A stretch of 64,000 nucleotides of DNA. Origin: Bacteroidales bacterium. GTDB taxonomy: Bacteria > Bacteroidota > Bacteroidia > Bacteroidales > ML635J-15. The stretch spans positions 21,237-85,236 of the forward strand of contig JAISPG010000027.1 in assembly GCA_031275085.1 (NCBI GenBank), in the 5' to 3' direction. Positions 27,724-36,795 of the stretch are shown in pieces. The notes beneath the pieces were generated by a model. The model made no database searches and was not told where the DNA came from. It worked only from the letters and a program-made list of their open reading frames with translations. Position 1 is the first letter of the stretch. The number at the start of each line of letters is the position of its first letter. The translations under genes and the position numbers were made by a program.

Positions 27724-27797
27724 TCCTCCTTAGCTCAGTTGGTTAGAGCACCTGACTGTTAATCAGGGGGTCCTAGGTTCAAGTCCTAGAGGGGGAG
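27724..27797 (+). tRNA. tRNA-Asn (anticodon GTT), integration site of an island
   Basis: Acceptor TCCTCCT pairs with AGGGGGA. The D-arm is GCTCAGTTGGTTAGAGC, the anticodon stem CCTGA/TCAGG encloses CTGTTAA (anticodon GTT) and the T-arm is CCTAGGTTCAAGTCCTAG. Its 3' part from 27754 is repeated at 37816, marking attachment sites. The gene itself is intact. Confidence 0.96.
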
Positions 27798-27850
27798 CAA
27801 GAAAATCAAAGGGTTACTAAATTTTGTAACCCTTTTTTGTTTTTATGTAC
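27754..27850 (+). repeat. Left attachment-site repeat (tRNA-Asn 3' part plus terminator)
   Basis: The repeat starts in the anticodon arm and includes the terminator hairpin AAAGGGTTAC / GTAACCCTTT with T-run (27808-27838). It matches 37816-37912 at 94 of 97 positions. Confidence 0.9.
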
Positions 27851-27865
27851 ACACGATTTGCACAC
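27848..27865 (+). repeat. Candidate integrase arm-type site, left
   Basis: TACACACGATTTGCACAC matches TACACCCAATTTGCACAC at 37671-37688 at 16 of 18 positions. Both lie inside the island near its ends. Confidence 0.45.
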
Positions 27866-27912
27866 GGCTTAAAAGTAAATTAATAAATACTGAACAGCCT
27901 GTATATTATGCA

Positions 27913-28879
27913 CTATTGCGGAGTGGAGTTCCTAACTTTGCGTGTTTTACTTGTACGTTCTGTCTTCTGGCGGACAAAACAAATCTCGCCGTCTATGATA
28001 TCGGAATATTTCAATTTTATAAGGTCGGCAAAGTTTATACCATTGCAAAGATATATGAATAACCATAGATAGGTCTTTATATCTGTCGGTGGTATCGTTT
28101 CCATCAGAATATTTGAATATCTGGCTTATCTGTTTTATTGTCAATGCCTTTTTATGAGCCTCTCCGGTTTTTATCTCAAATTTATCTTTACCGAACGGAT
28201 AATCACTTTCTTTTATAACTCCTGCTTTCCTTGCATCATTCATTATTGAGCGCAGATTCCTGAAATGAATCCCGATAGTTGTTTGGTTTACTGTTTTTAA
28301 CAGATATAATTCACATCTCTTAAGCCAGCTTACTGTAATTGTATTGAACGATACAGAACCACCTGCATATTTTTCAAGCATTACAAGAGTTTGTTTATAT
28401 GTTAACATTGAACCGATACGTTCTTCTGTTTCCAATTGTTCAATTTTAGCTTTCAGGGCATTGTTTACAGTATCTCCGGTCGCTTTAGCAAGCCGCAGGT
28501 TAAGTGTATCGAACGAAAAAATACCTTTTTCTGCTAATGCTTCAACATTATTTCTTACAAGGTAAAAACTGTTTTCTATGCTTGCCCTTAATTCTTTGGC
28601 TGATACTGTTTTGTTATTGGGAAGATTTTCCCATTCTTCACGTGTCATGTTTTTACCAGTAGGATAATATTCCCTCACACGGTTTTTATTTACTCTGATC
28701 CTTACAGGATATTGTTCTTTTGCATTTTTTCTACGTGTATCCAACATGGATGCAACCGTAATTCCATCTTTAGAATAATAGTACATAAATCGAATTGAAT
28801 TAACACGAATGCGGAATTGCTTTCGATTTACATTATATCCTTTATATTTTTTAAATATAAGTTGAGGCGTTGGTGTCAA
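27913..28879 (-). pseudogene. Tyrosine-type site-specific integrase, frameshifted and truncated
   Basis: Frame 1 (27947-28879) gives an N-terminal arm-binding domain (TRRKNAKEQYPVRIRVNKNR), a SAM-like core-binding domain (about residues 170-250, SWLKRCELYLLKTVNQTTIG) and the start of the catalytic domain (KKALTIKQISQIFKYSDGND). Around 28080-28100 the catalytic reading moves to another frame (DIKTYLWLFIYLCNGINFADLIKLKYSDI), which stops at 27913 after KTERTSKTRKV. The HxxR box and the nucleophile Tyr are missing. The real start is probably at one of the internal Met codons near MYYYSKDGITVASMLDTRRK. Confidence 0.85.
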
Positions 28880-29302
28880 AGATTTTTGAAAGCAAAAATT
28901 TCAAGATACTATTGAAAATTAAGGATCAATTTGCTTCAATTTTAAATTGATTAAAAATGCTCTTTCATGCATGTATTGATTGAATTTTTCATATAAAATA
29001 TCATTAAAATTAGAAATGCCGGCTATATGAAACAAGGAATAATTTTTTAATAACAACTCTCCAAAAATGTAAAAACTTAGCACTATCAGCCTAATAATGA
29101 CTTCTAAATATATAAATATAAAAAAATGCTAAAATTGAGCTAAAATTTCCTGTATTTGACTGAAAAGTGCTTCTAAATTTAAAATATCATAAAGAAAAAT
29201 ATATAATAATCATATACTCTCTATTGAAGAGTTGTTGCTAACTTTCAAAAGATGGGATAACAAGTTTAGATTATTTTATTGTATATTTGTTTAATTTTAG
29301 AT
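28880..29302. other. AT-rich upstream region of the AlbA_2 gene
   Basis: No gene is visible. TATATTTG at 29282-29289 fits the -7 pattern 13 bases before the ATG at 29303. A short direct repeat GCTAAAATT occurs twice near 29126-29148. Confidence 0.4.
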
Positions 29303-30550
29303 ATGAATATAAAAGAAAAAATAAGTAAATCCGAAGGTCGCCGGCTTGAATTTAAAGAATCTATGCCTGACCGGGCTGATTTGGCAAAAACTATTGTTGC
29401 ATTTGCTAATGATGCCGGAGGAGAATTATATATCGGAATCAAAGATAATCCAAGAAAAATTGTAGGCTTGCCCGAAGATCAACTTGTTATACTGGAAGAA
29501 CAAATAAGTAATATAATTTACGATCGTTGTTATCCTACGATATTACCTGAAATTATATTTCTTTCAGTTGAAGATAAACACATTATAAAAGTTGTTGTTT
29601 ATCGTGGCAGTACTCCGCCTTATTATTTAAAAGAAAAAGGAAAGTTAGAAGGTACATATTTACGCATAGGTTCTTCAAACAGAAAGGCTGATGAAACTAT
29701 TATTGCAGAATTAGAGCGTAAGAAAAGAAATATTTCATTTGATAGTGAGGTAATTTTGGATAAACCGGTAAAAGATCTGGATATAGAAAATTTCAAAGAA
29801 ATATTTAAAGAAAAAACGGGCAAACAAACATTAAAAAAACTAGAATTAACCAAAGGAGAACAAGGACCTGAATACCCTACAAATGCATTAGTTTTATTTT
29901 CTGATGATCAATTAAGAAATTCACTGTTCCATTATGCGAAAATTGAATGTGCCAGATTTAAAGGAACAGGGTCAGAAGAATTTATTGATCAGAAAAGCAT
30001 TTATTCAAATATAGCAACACAAGCAGAAGAAGCATATAATTTTGTGTTGCGCCATATAAACAAAGGTGCTAAAGTCGAAGGAGTTTATACTGTTTCGCAT
30101 TGGGAATATCCTGTAAAAGCTATCAGGGAAGCAATTCGTAATGCAGTTGTTCACCGTGATTATTCTCTTACCGGGAAAGATATAAAAATTGCTATTTACG
30201 ACGATATGATTGAAATAACCAGTCCGGGTTTATTACCACCTTCAATTGATTATTCTGAAATGGAAAGTCGTCAGAGTGATGCAAGAAATAAAGTTATTGC
30301 TCCTATTTTCAAACGTGTAGGGATAATTGATCAATGGGGAAACGGATTAAAACTAATTTCTGATGAATTAAAAGAATACCCGCAAATAGAATTCAGATGG
30401 AAAGAAGTTGGATTATCTTTCCAGGTTCAGTTTGTAAAACTAAATTTTACGAAAAATGATATTAGCGAATTAAATGAAGATCCGGGTGAATTTAAGTTGA
30501 TTTCTGTCCGAGATCAAGTTGGGACTAAGTCGGGACCAAGTCGGGACTAA
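29303..30550 (+). CDS. Schlafen AlbA_2 plus HATPase_4 regulator (COG2865), C-terminus out of frame
   Basis: From the ATG at 29303 the protein has 415 residues. Residues about 1-130 are an AlbA_2/Schlafen domain (EGRRLEFKESMPDRADLAKT, IVAFANDAGGELYIGIKD). Residues about 250-370 form the HATPase-like domain (IREAIRNAVVHRDYSLTGK, IEITSPGLLPPSI). The frame stops in an 11-bp tandem repeat (SGPSRD-stop). The expected C-terminal winged helix is encoded just downstream in another frame. Relatives are called RecG-like regulators and are common on accessory islands. Their biochemistry is not settled. Confidence 0.8.
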   Translation: MNIKEKISKSEGRRLEFKESMPDRADLAKTIVAFANDAGGELYIGIKDNPRKIVGLPEDQLVILEEQISNIIYDRCYPTILPEIIFLSVEDKHIIKVVVYRGSTPPYYLKEKGKLEGTYLRIGSSNRKADETIIAELERKKRNISFDSEVILDKPVKDLDIENFKEIFKEKTGKQTLKKLELTKGEQGPEYPTNALVLFSDDQLRNSLFHYAKIECARFKGTGSEEFIDQKSIYSNIATQAEEAYNFVLRHINKGAKVEGVYTVSHWEYPVKAIREAIRNAVVHRDYSLTGKDIKIAIYDDMIEITSPGLLPPSIDYSEMESRQSDARNKVIAPIFKRVGIIDQWGNGLKLISDELKEYPQIEFRWKEVGLSFQVQFVKLNFTKNDISELNEDPGEFKLISVRDQVGTKSGPSRD

Positions 30551-30553
30551 GTC
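30521..30553 (+). repeat. 11-bp tandem repeat, three units, at the frame break
   Basis: The units are GGGACTAAGTC, GGGACCAAGTC and GGGACTAAGTC. A change of one unit shifts the frame by 11 bases. A two-unit version would join the upstream ORF to the downstream winged-helix frame. Confidence 0.9.
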
Positions 30554-30783
30554 GTACAGATATTAAGCAAATACTTGTATATAGTGTCAATCCTAAAGAT
30601 ATAAAAAGTATTATGGATTTTATGAATTTGAGTAATAGGACTAAATTCAGAAATAAATATATTAAACCTTTATTAGAAGAAAATTTATTAGCAATGACAA
30701 TCCCTGATAAACCTACTAGTTCAAATCAAAAATATTATACAACTAGAAAGGGATTAGAGCTAATAAAAGGAATTAAAGGATAG
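30544..30783 (+). pseudogene. Detached winged-helix C-terminal domain of the AlbA_2 protein
   Basis: The frame beginning at 30544 encodes about 79 residues with a winged-helix look: TDIKQILVYSVNPKDIKSIM, DFMNLSNRTKFRNKYIKPLL, EENLLAMTIPDKPTSSNQ and KYYTTRKGLELIKG. This is the usual C-terminus of the COG2865 family, separated here by one frame step. It could be expressed after repeat contraction or by slippage. Confidence 0.75.
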
Positions 30784-30863
30784 TACATTACCTCTAATTA
30801 AGTCTTAAGATATGGAGTAAAGTCAAGTCTTGACATTATAAATAATATATTTAGCCAATAATA

Positions 30864-33071
30864 ATGAAATTATATGAAAAAATAATCCTTACAATTTTTG
30901 CAATTGGTTTTTTATTACAGTTTTTTGCATTTTCTGAAAAAAGACCAATATTTGCTTCTTGCACACTATTAGTGTCATTGTCATACTTAATTGGAGGATA
31001 TTGGCTATTTAATACAAAACAAAATAGAAATACCTTTCTCTCTATAATTTCTGGAATTGCCTTTTCAGCAGTAATTTTATTTCTTCCAGAACAAATATGG
31101 TTGAAAAAAGAACCATTTCATAATTATATTCCAATTGCAAACGCAATATTATTTATTAATTTATTTGTTTATTTAGTTATTAAAAGAAAATCCGATTTAA
31201 ACTTAAAGAACATAAAACGAATATTTTTAAGGTCATTTATTATTCTTGTCATTACCTCATTCTTCTATTACGTTCCTATGTCTTTCAAACCATATCTAAA
31301 AATAATTTATGTACTCAATAATGGATTCTCTTATTTGCAAGAGAACGTTTTAATGTTTGATTATTCTTATAAATGTGAAGATGCGCATAAAAAAGGCAAT
31401 TTCAATATGGCAATAGAGTATGCATTAAAATCGAACGAAGCTGGTAAAAAATGGTTAGGAATAGAAAATATTAAAAATCCTGATAAAAACGATTTGAGCT
31501 ATATAAGTGGATCATATTTCCGTATTTATAATGCCTACAAATCTTTAGCAAATAATAAATTTAGAAATAAAAATATCAAAGAAGCCCTTGACAATTATAT
31601 AGTAGCACATGATTATTTAACAGCTTGTAATCCAGATTCGGAATACTGGCAAGAAGAGATATCCTGGTCATTGAACAGTATAGGAATTTGTTATACATCA
31701 CTTAAAGATTATGAGAAAGCAGATTCAGTTTTTTTACTTGCAATTAATAATTATGAAAAATTAAATAATCCATCCGAAGAACTACTGTTATATTTATTAA
31801 GAAATACTGCTATCTCGCTATTTGAGCAAAGAGAGTATGATTATTCAACCGAATTGTTCAAGAGTGCAAATTATATTCTATTAAAAGATCCACTAAATCA
31901 TGACAATAAAGAAATGCTTATTTCAAACTATAATTATATCTCAGTAAACTCCATATCTCAAGATAAATTAAGTGATGCAATGATAAATGTTGAGGAAGCT
32001 CTGCTTTTAGGAAATAAAGAAGAAAAAAGTTATTGCTTGTCAACTCTTTATTATGGATTAATTTATTGCAAGCTTGACCAATACTATAAAGCAGATTCTA
32101 TTTTGAAAGAAAGTCTGGATTGTTATAAAGCAATATCTGAATCTAATAACCAAGATATTGCAGAATGCTATCTGGCATTAAGCCGTATAAATATTTCACT
32201 TGCAAAATATAAAAATGCTGAAAAATATTTGAACCTTGGGATTGAAATAACAAAGAATAACTACGGAACAAAAAGTTCGCGTTATGCAAACTACTTAAAA
32301 ACTCTTGCACAGTTAAATAAGATTACAGGAAACTATAATTCTGCAGAAAAACAATGCTATGAAGTAATTGATATTTATACAAAAGAATTAGGAGCAAATA
32401 ATAATAAGTTGCCTGAGATTTTATTAGAATTAGCCGAACTTGAAACAATACTTTCAAAACCAAATCTGGCAAAAATGCATTCAGACAATTCTCTTTTCAT
32501 CATGAATGAATATGATACAGTATTAACTCCTACATATTCCATTTTTTTCAATAATGTAGCCTATATTGATTACTACACAAGATTTTACAATTCGGCAGAT
32601 TCACTATATAGAAAAGTTATTGAGATTAATTATAATTTCGGACTTTACAATAATACAACAATTGCAAATGCATTAAATGGAATGGGATTACTAGAAACTA
32701 AAAAAAGAAATTATATTAAAGCAGACTCTTTATTTAATGAATCGCTAAAAATTCTAAAAAAAATATTTATAGATTCTCATCCATCCATTGCAAATATATA
32801 TTTAAATAAAGGTGTTTTATTTACATTACAAGGAAAGTTAACAGAAGCTGAGGTATTTATAAAACAAGCATTCGAAATTAATAATCATTTTTTTGAAAAA
32901 GACCATGATATTTTTGCTGATATTTATGTTGCTCTAGGGGATATAAAAAAAATAGGACATCACAATGAAACAGCTAAAGATTATTACCGACAAGCTCTTG
33001 AAATATACAAAAAACATTTCGATGACAAGCACTTGAAAATAATTTCTGTTAAAAATAAAATTCAGAATTAA
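30864..33071 (+). CDS. Membrane-anchored tetratricopeptide-repeat protein
   Basis: The 735-residue protein has five hydrophobic spans in the first 150 residues (for example IILTIFAIGFLLQFFAFS and YIPIANAILFINLFVYLVI). A long TPR array follows from about residue 175 to the end, with kinesin-light-chain-like units (ISLAKYKNAEKYLNLGIEIT, LNKITGNYNSAEKQCYEVID, FTLQGKLTEAEVFIKQAFEI). No enzyme domain is recognised. The location on the island, after the AlbA_2 gene, suggests a scaffold or sensor, but that is only inference. Confidence 0.7.
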   Translation: MKLYEKIILTIFAIGFLLQFFAFSEKRPIFASCTLLVSLSYLIGGYWLFNTKQNRNTFLSIISGIAFSAVILFLPEQIWLKKEPFHNYIPIANAILFINLFVYLVIKRKSDLNLKNIKRIFLRSFIILVITSFFYYVPMSFKPYLKIIYVLNNGFSYLQENVLMFDYSYKCEDAHKKGNFNMAIEYALKSNEAGKKWLGIENIKNPDKNDLSYISGSYFRIYNAYKSLANNKFRNKNIKEALDNYIVAHDYLTACNPDSEYWQEEISWSLNSIGICYTSLKDYEKADSVFLLAINNYEKLNNPSEELLLYLLRNTAISLFEQREYDYSTELFKSANYILLKDPLNHDNKEMLISNYNYISVNSISQDKLSDAMINVEEALLLGNKEEKSYCLSTLYYGLIYCKLDQYYKADSILKESLDCYKAISESNNQDIAECYLALSRINISLAKYKNAEKYLNLGIEITKNNYGTKSSRYANYLKTLAQLNKITGNYNSAEKQCYEVIDIYTKELGANNNKLPEILLELAELETILSKPNLAKMHSDNSLFIMNEYDTVLTPTYSIFFNNVAYIDYYTRFYNSADSLYRKVIEINYNFGLYNNTTIANALNGMGLLETKKRNYIKADSLFNESLKILKKIFIDSHPSIANIYLNKGVLFTLQGKLTEAEVFIKQAFEINNHFFEKDHDIFADIYVALGDIKKIGHHNETAKDYYRQALEIYKKHFDDKHLKIISVKNKIQN

Positions 33072-33108
33072 AGATAAAATTAAATTTTTAAGTATTATGC
33101 TTTTTTGA

Positions 33109-34419
33109 TTATATATCCTCCATTGAAAACCCCTTTAGTTCAACTTTATATTTTGATAGTTCCTTTTCTAATTTTTTTGATTTTTCGGCAAGCAATTTTA
33201 AGTTAATTTTTTTAGGATTACGTTTAACTTCTGCAATAATAGCCGTTTTATCAAGGTCATTCAAGGCGATCAGGTCTATTTCTGTTTCTCCTTTGCTATC
33301 CCAATAACTACCTATATTTGTTACCCTTTCATTCTCAGCTATCTTTTCTCTGAAATATTTTTCAAGTATTAAACCGCTGTACTGCTCATAATTTTTATTA
33401 ATATATTCTTTAAGCAGATCATATTTACCCATTTCAACTAATGATTGATTAGGATAAATAAATCTGAACCAGAAACGAAGATAATTATCGCTAAGACTCC
33501 AACGTGATTTACGGCTTTCAGGTTTGGAAAACATAGGTTTGTTCTTAGTAATAAGCGAGTATTCTTTTTCAAGATTTGCTAAATAAGCACCTGTATTTTT
33601 ACCAATAATAGAATCAATCTCTGATTGTGTATTTTTTCCTGAGGCTATCAGTTGTAATATTGAAAAATATGTACCATATTCCCTGCCGAATTCAGAAATA
33701 AGTAGATCTTTACCCTCACTGATAAACGGAGAGTCGGGACTTGTAACCATATCAATCATTTTATTATATGTGGTTGCCTTTTGTCCCATCAGAAGATCAA
33801 TATATTTCGGAACTCCTCCGGATATGGCATAAAGACATAGTAAATCCTCAGATGTATATTTTGGGTTATAATCTTTCAGAATTTCTTTTATTATACTTAT
33901 TGAAAAAGGCTGTAGAATTATCTTTGAAGTCAAACGACCGAACAGAGGTTCTTTTTTATTTTCAAAGATTTTCATCATCATTGAATATATAGAACCACAA
34001 ACTATAAAATTGATTTTAGTCTTATCTTTATATTGATCCCAAAGATTCTGAATATCACTGAAAATTGACGTATTTACATTATCAAATTCCTGAAATTCAT
34101 CAATGACTAAAGTGTAATGTTCTTTAGTTGCAAAGATCATTAATTGTTCGAATAAATCCCTGAATTGCGTAATTGTTCCGAATATCTGTATCCCTAATGC
34201 TGTGAAAGTATCTTTTTGAAATTGTTCACACAAAAGAGGTTCGCTCTTTCTGGAAACGAATAAATATAGATACTTTTGTCCTTTTACTGATTCTAATAAA
34301 AGGGATGTCTTGCCTATTCTACGCCTTCCGATCATTACAGTAAAACGTGAACTCTGTTTAGATAATTCCTGGTTGCGTTTAAGTATTTCAAGCTCTTTTT
34401 TTCTATCGTAAAATTTCAT
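33109..34419 (-). CDS. AAA ATPase with DUF234 nuclease-like C-terminus
   Basis: The 436-residue protein has an archaeal-type ATPase domain: Walker A IGRRRIGKTSLL (about residue 30) and Walker B YTLVIDEFQEF (about 105). A winged-helix middle follows, then a DUF234 region whose ETEIDLIALN and TAIIAEVKRNPK strands fit a PD-(D/E)xK nuclease core. Such proteins are widespread and mobile, with poorly known function. Upstream (34429-34461) is a perfect 10-bp inverted repeat, a likely operator. It is convergent with the TPR gene. Confidence 0.8.
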   Translation of the reverse strand: MKFYDRKKELEILKRNQELSKQSSRFTVMIGRRRIGKTSLLLESVKGQKYLYLFVSRKSEPLLCEQFQKDTFTALGIQIFGTITQFRDLFEQLMIFATKEHYTLVIDEFQEFDNVNTSIFSDIQNLWDQYKDKTKINFIVCGSIYSMMMKIFENKKEPLFGRLTSKIILQPFSISIIKEILKDYNPKYTSEDLLCLYAISGGVPKYIDLLMGQKATTYNKMIDMVTSPDSPFISEGKDLLISEFGREYGTYFSILQLIASGKNTQSEIDSIIGKNTGAYLANLEKEYSLITKNKPMFSKPESRKSRWSLSDNYLRFWFRFIYPNQSLVEMGKYDLLKEYINKNYEQYSGLILEKYFREKIAENERVTNIGSYWDSKGETEIDLIALNDLDKTAIIAEVKRNPKKINLKLLAEKSKKLEKELSKYKVELKGFSMEDI

Positions 34420-34428
34420 TATATATTA

Positions 34429-34461
34429 TTGTAATGACAATTATTTTAATCGTCATTACAA
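34429..34461. promoter_or_regulatory. Inverted repeat upstream of the DUF234 ATPase
   Basis: TTGTAATGAC, a 13-base spacer and GTCATTACAA lie 10 bases before the ATG at 34419. The second AAA ATPase in the window has a comparable TGAC-containing inverted repeat at 49155-49194. Confidence 0.55.
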
Positions 34462-34612
34462 AAATAGTAAATTTTTATTAAAAATAGTTCTGAGCTTAAA
34501 TTATTTTAATGGATATTATCTTAATGATCGTTACGAAAATGAAAATGTGATAATGTTTTATTATTGCTACAAAAATTCGATGTGAAAATCTTGATAAAAA
34601 TATTTCATAGAA

Positions 34613-35431
34613 TTATTTTTCCCATATTACACTCACAATTGTTTTATATTGTTTTGTAGGGATGCAATATTCATAAAACACAGTATCGCTATCATAATCA
34701 GAAAGTTCAAACCATGTAGATTTAAAAATTTCTTGACCTTTATTATTTCCAGAATAAATAAAATCATAGTCAGCATTGATATACTCATTAGCTAATGAAT
34801 CAGATGGAGGCGGTAATTTAGTAATATCTTTAATTTTTATATAATAACCATCATCCGGTTTACTCCAGTATATAACAATTCCATTGCTTATAAAAACAAC
34901 AAAAATTGAATATAAATTTAGTGATATTAGTCTAAATATTATAGAAGTTAAGCTAGTTTTAAATCTTTTAGATAAATCATTTAAAAGTTGCGGGCTAAAT
35001 TTTTTGCAATAAACTTCTTTTTTTATGATTGCTTCGGGCATTAAAAGTTCAGACGCAAAATCATTAGCTTCCCATTCTTGTATTCCTTTTTTAGCTTGAG
35101 CTTCACTCGCTTGAAACCAATTTAAAGTATTAGAATTTTCATTGTGAACTTCTAAATCTAATTTATCATGTAAAATATAATGTCCTACTTCGTGAGCAAT
35201 GGTAAATCTTTTTTTTTCTAAATACTGTATTTCTGAATTAATCTTAATTATAGTTTTTTTATTACCTCTAATTATTTTTCCATCAGAATTGTGTAAAGGT
35301 TCTTCTATTAGAGTTGCTCCTAGCCCTGAAACAAATATTTCCATAGGAATATCCGTTATTTCGTCGCAACCAATTTCTTCTAATAATTTTTTTGCTCGGA
35401 TCGAACCCTTTCTATTCTTTATCATTGTCAA
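34613..35431 (-). CDS. ImmA/IrrE-family zinc metallopeptidase
   Basis: The 272-residue protein has the zinc motif FTIAHEVGHYILHDK (HEVGH, about residues 78-82) and a downstream Glu in QEWEANDFASELLMPEAI as the third ligand, followed by a helical bundle. The C-terminal 90 residues are beta-rich and unique. ImmA/IrrE proteases usually cleave a partner repressor encoded next door. Here no XRE repressor is present; the gene overlaps an unknown helical protein by 20 bases and belongs to a three-gene cassette with a sigma-like protein. Confidence 0.88.
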   Translation of the reverse strand: MTMIKNRKGSIRAKKLLEEIGCDEITDIPMEIFVSGLGATLIEEPLHNSDGKIIRGNKKTIIKINSEIQYLEKKRFTIAHEVGHYILHDKLDLEVHNENSNTLNWFQASEAQAKKGIQEWEANDFASELLMPEAIIKKEVYCKKFSPQLLNDLSKRFKTSLTSIIFRLISLNLYSIFVVFISNGIVIYWSKPDDGYYIKIKDITKLPPPSDSLANEYINADYDFIYSGNNKGQEIFKSTWFELSDYDSDTVFYEYCIPTKQYKTIVSVIWEK

Positions 35432-35816
35432 ATTTTTCTAAAAGCTCTATCAAATTTTGATCTTTAATAATATTTTGTATTTCTTCAATACTCAATTTAT
35501 CTAAATTTCTATATTGTACTTGAAGCTCGTTATTAGTTATTAAATTCTTCAAATAATGTACTGGCTTATCCAAATTTTTATTTATAGCATCTTTAAAAAG
35601 TAAAGATATTTTTTCTAAAAGTGCTTGATCTTTTTGTTGATTTATAGTTCCGTTTAATATGAAAGAAAGTTTTTTATAACTTCTTAATGCTATTGTTTCA
35701 ATTTCATCAATATTATAACCTTCATTTTCTAAATATGAATCTAAAATGGAACTATCATCGTCTATTAATTGATTTATAATTTGTTGATCAATATTTTTAA
35801 TAATTTTATTTTTCAT
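35412..35816 (-). CDS. Unknown acidic helical protein of the ImmA cassette
   Basis: I do not recognise this 134-residue protein. It is nearly all helical, rich in Ile, Leu, Asn, Asp and Glu, with no membrane segment or signal peptide and no cysteine. Residues such as NNELQVQYRNLDKLSIEEIQ suggest amphipathic helices fit for protein-protein contact. It overlaps the sigma-like gene by 11 bases and the protease gene by 20, so the three are translated together. It could be the protease substrate, an anti-sigma-type partner or an adaptor; all of these are inference. Confidence 0.65.
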   Translation of the reverse strand: MKNKIIKNIDQQIINQLIDDDSSILDSYLENEGYNIDEIETIALRSYKKLSFILNGTINQQKDQALLEKISLLFKDAINKNLDKPVHYLKNLITNNELQVQYRNLDKLSIEEIQNIIKDQNLIELLEKFDNDKE

Positions 35817-36414
35817 TTTTTAATTCCTTTGCGAGTAATGGTAATTTTCTGTTTAATCTCTTTTTTATATTTGTTAAATCAGAAGCACTTATTCCATAAA
35901 GTTTTTCAATGTCCTGGCGTTTCATCTGATCTATTATGTAAGGTTCAAAAAGTAAAATTTCATCATCGTCAGCTCCTAATCTTTCTAAAATATTTATACA
36001 TAGATATAGTGTTTCTTTATATTCGTCACTATTGTTATCAATTGTTGTTTCATATTCTGCAATTTTGTCGTCATCATTGGTTGAATAAGTTTTTTCTAAT
36101 TCCTTTTTTGATTTTAGATCATTGTATAAAACACTTTGTAATGAGCTTATTATTTGTTCTTTAAAATTAGGGTATTTATCTTTATACCATTTCCTGCCAT
36201 TAGATTCTAAAAATGATTGAAGCGTCTCATTTACATAATCTTCAGCCATTTTACCCCTAAATCCCCTTTCACAATCATATTTAGTTTTGTAAGTTTTGCT
36301 AATATAAAAAATGCAATACTTAATTAAATCTGTATAAAATTTAGAAGAGAGAGCCTCTTTAATCGCTTTTACAATTTCTTCAGAATCTGCAATATTTCTA
36401 TGTGTCGAATCCAT
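35806..36414 (-). CDS. Sigma-factor-like helix-turn-helix protein
   Basis: The 202-residue helical protein has a C-terminal DIEKLYGISASDLTNIKKRL region that fits a sigma region 4-type helix-turn-helix. The N-terminal KFYTDLIKYCIFYISKTYKT stretch followed by DYVNETLQSFLESNGRKW resembles a degenerate region 2 (including the DxxNET-like segment), with LSSLQSVLYNDLKSKKEL after it. It is the first gene of the cassette with the unknown protein and ImmA. It may direct polymerase to island promoters or be a DNA-binding regulator derived from a sigma factor. The call is moderate. Confidence 0.6.
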   Translation of the reverse strand: MDSTHRNIADSEEIVKAIKEALSSKFYTDLIKYCIFYISKTYKTKYDCERGFRGKMAEDYVNETLQSFLESNGRKWYKDKYPNFKEQIISSLQSVLYNDLKSKKELEKTYSTNDDDKIAEYETTIDNNSDEYKETLYLCINILERLGADDDEILLFEPYIIDQMKRQDIEKLYGISASDLTNIKKRLNRKLPLLAKELKNEK

Positions 36415-36421
36415 TCAATAA

Positions 36422-36489
36422 ATTATGCTAATTTTTTAAAAAAAATTTCCATTATGCGATGGCAATTTATATAAAATTTCCAGCATAAT
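36422..36489. promoter_or_regulatory. Spaced ATTATGC elements between divergent island operons
   Basis: ATTATGCT at 36422-36429 and its complement AGCATAAT at 36482-36489 flank ATTATGCG at 36451-36458, all in the gap between the sigma-like gene and the tiny plus-strand genes. They are candidate operator half-sites. Confidence 0.4.
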
Positions 36490-36597
36490 AGTATAGAAAG
36501 TGAAATTATTTAAATAAATATGCTAAAATATATAAATCGTCGAATTCTTTACGTCGAGAAGTTAAAGAAAATATTGTTAAACTAAAAAAAATAATTA

Positions 36598-36726
36598 ATG
36601 GCTAAAGATTCAGATGGTCGTAAATTTAATAGAATTCCAGAGCATACAAGGGTAGTTGATGGAAAAACTATTAAAGTTAAGCCTCATGTTCGAAGTAACA
36701 GGAGTGATAGTAAAGGGAAAAAATAG
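36598..36726 (+). CDS. Tiny basic protein, 42 residues
   Basis: The ORF begins MAKDSDGRKFNRIPEHTRVV and ends in a Lys/Arg/Ser-rich tail with a KPHVRSN motif like those in small nucleic-acid-associated tails of other proteins. It is not a recognised family. It is first of four tiny genes in the same direction, 184 bases from the divergent sigma-like gene. A start ATG follows an A-rich stretch with no strong Shine-Dalgarno, common in this phylum. Confidence 0.5.
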   Translation: MAKDSDGRKFNRIPEHTRVVDGKTIKVKPHVRSNRSDSKGKK

Positions 36727-36795
36727 TACCTTTTTGTCGAAAGAGCGAAACTCCACAGCTCAGAATGGAGAATTTAAAAATTAAATTTCATTAAT

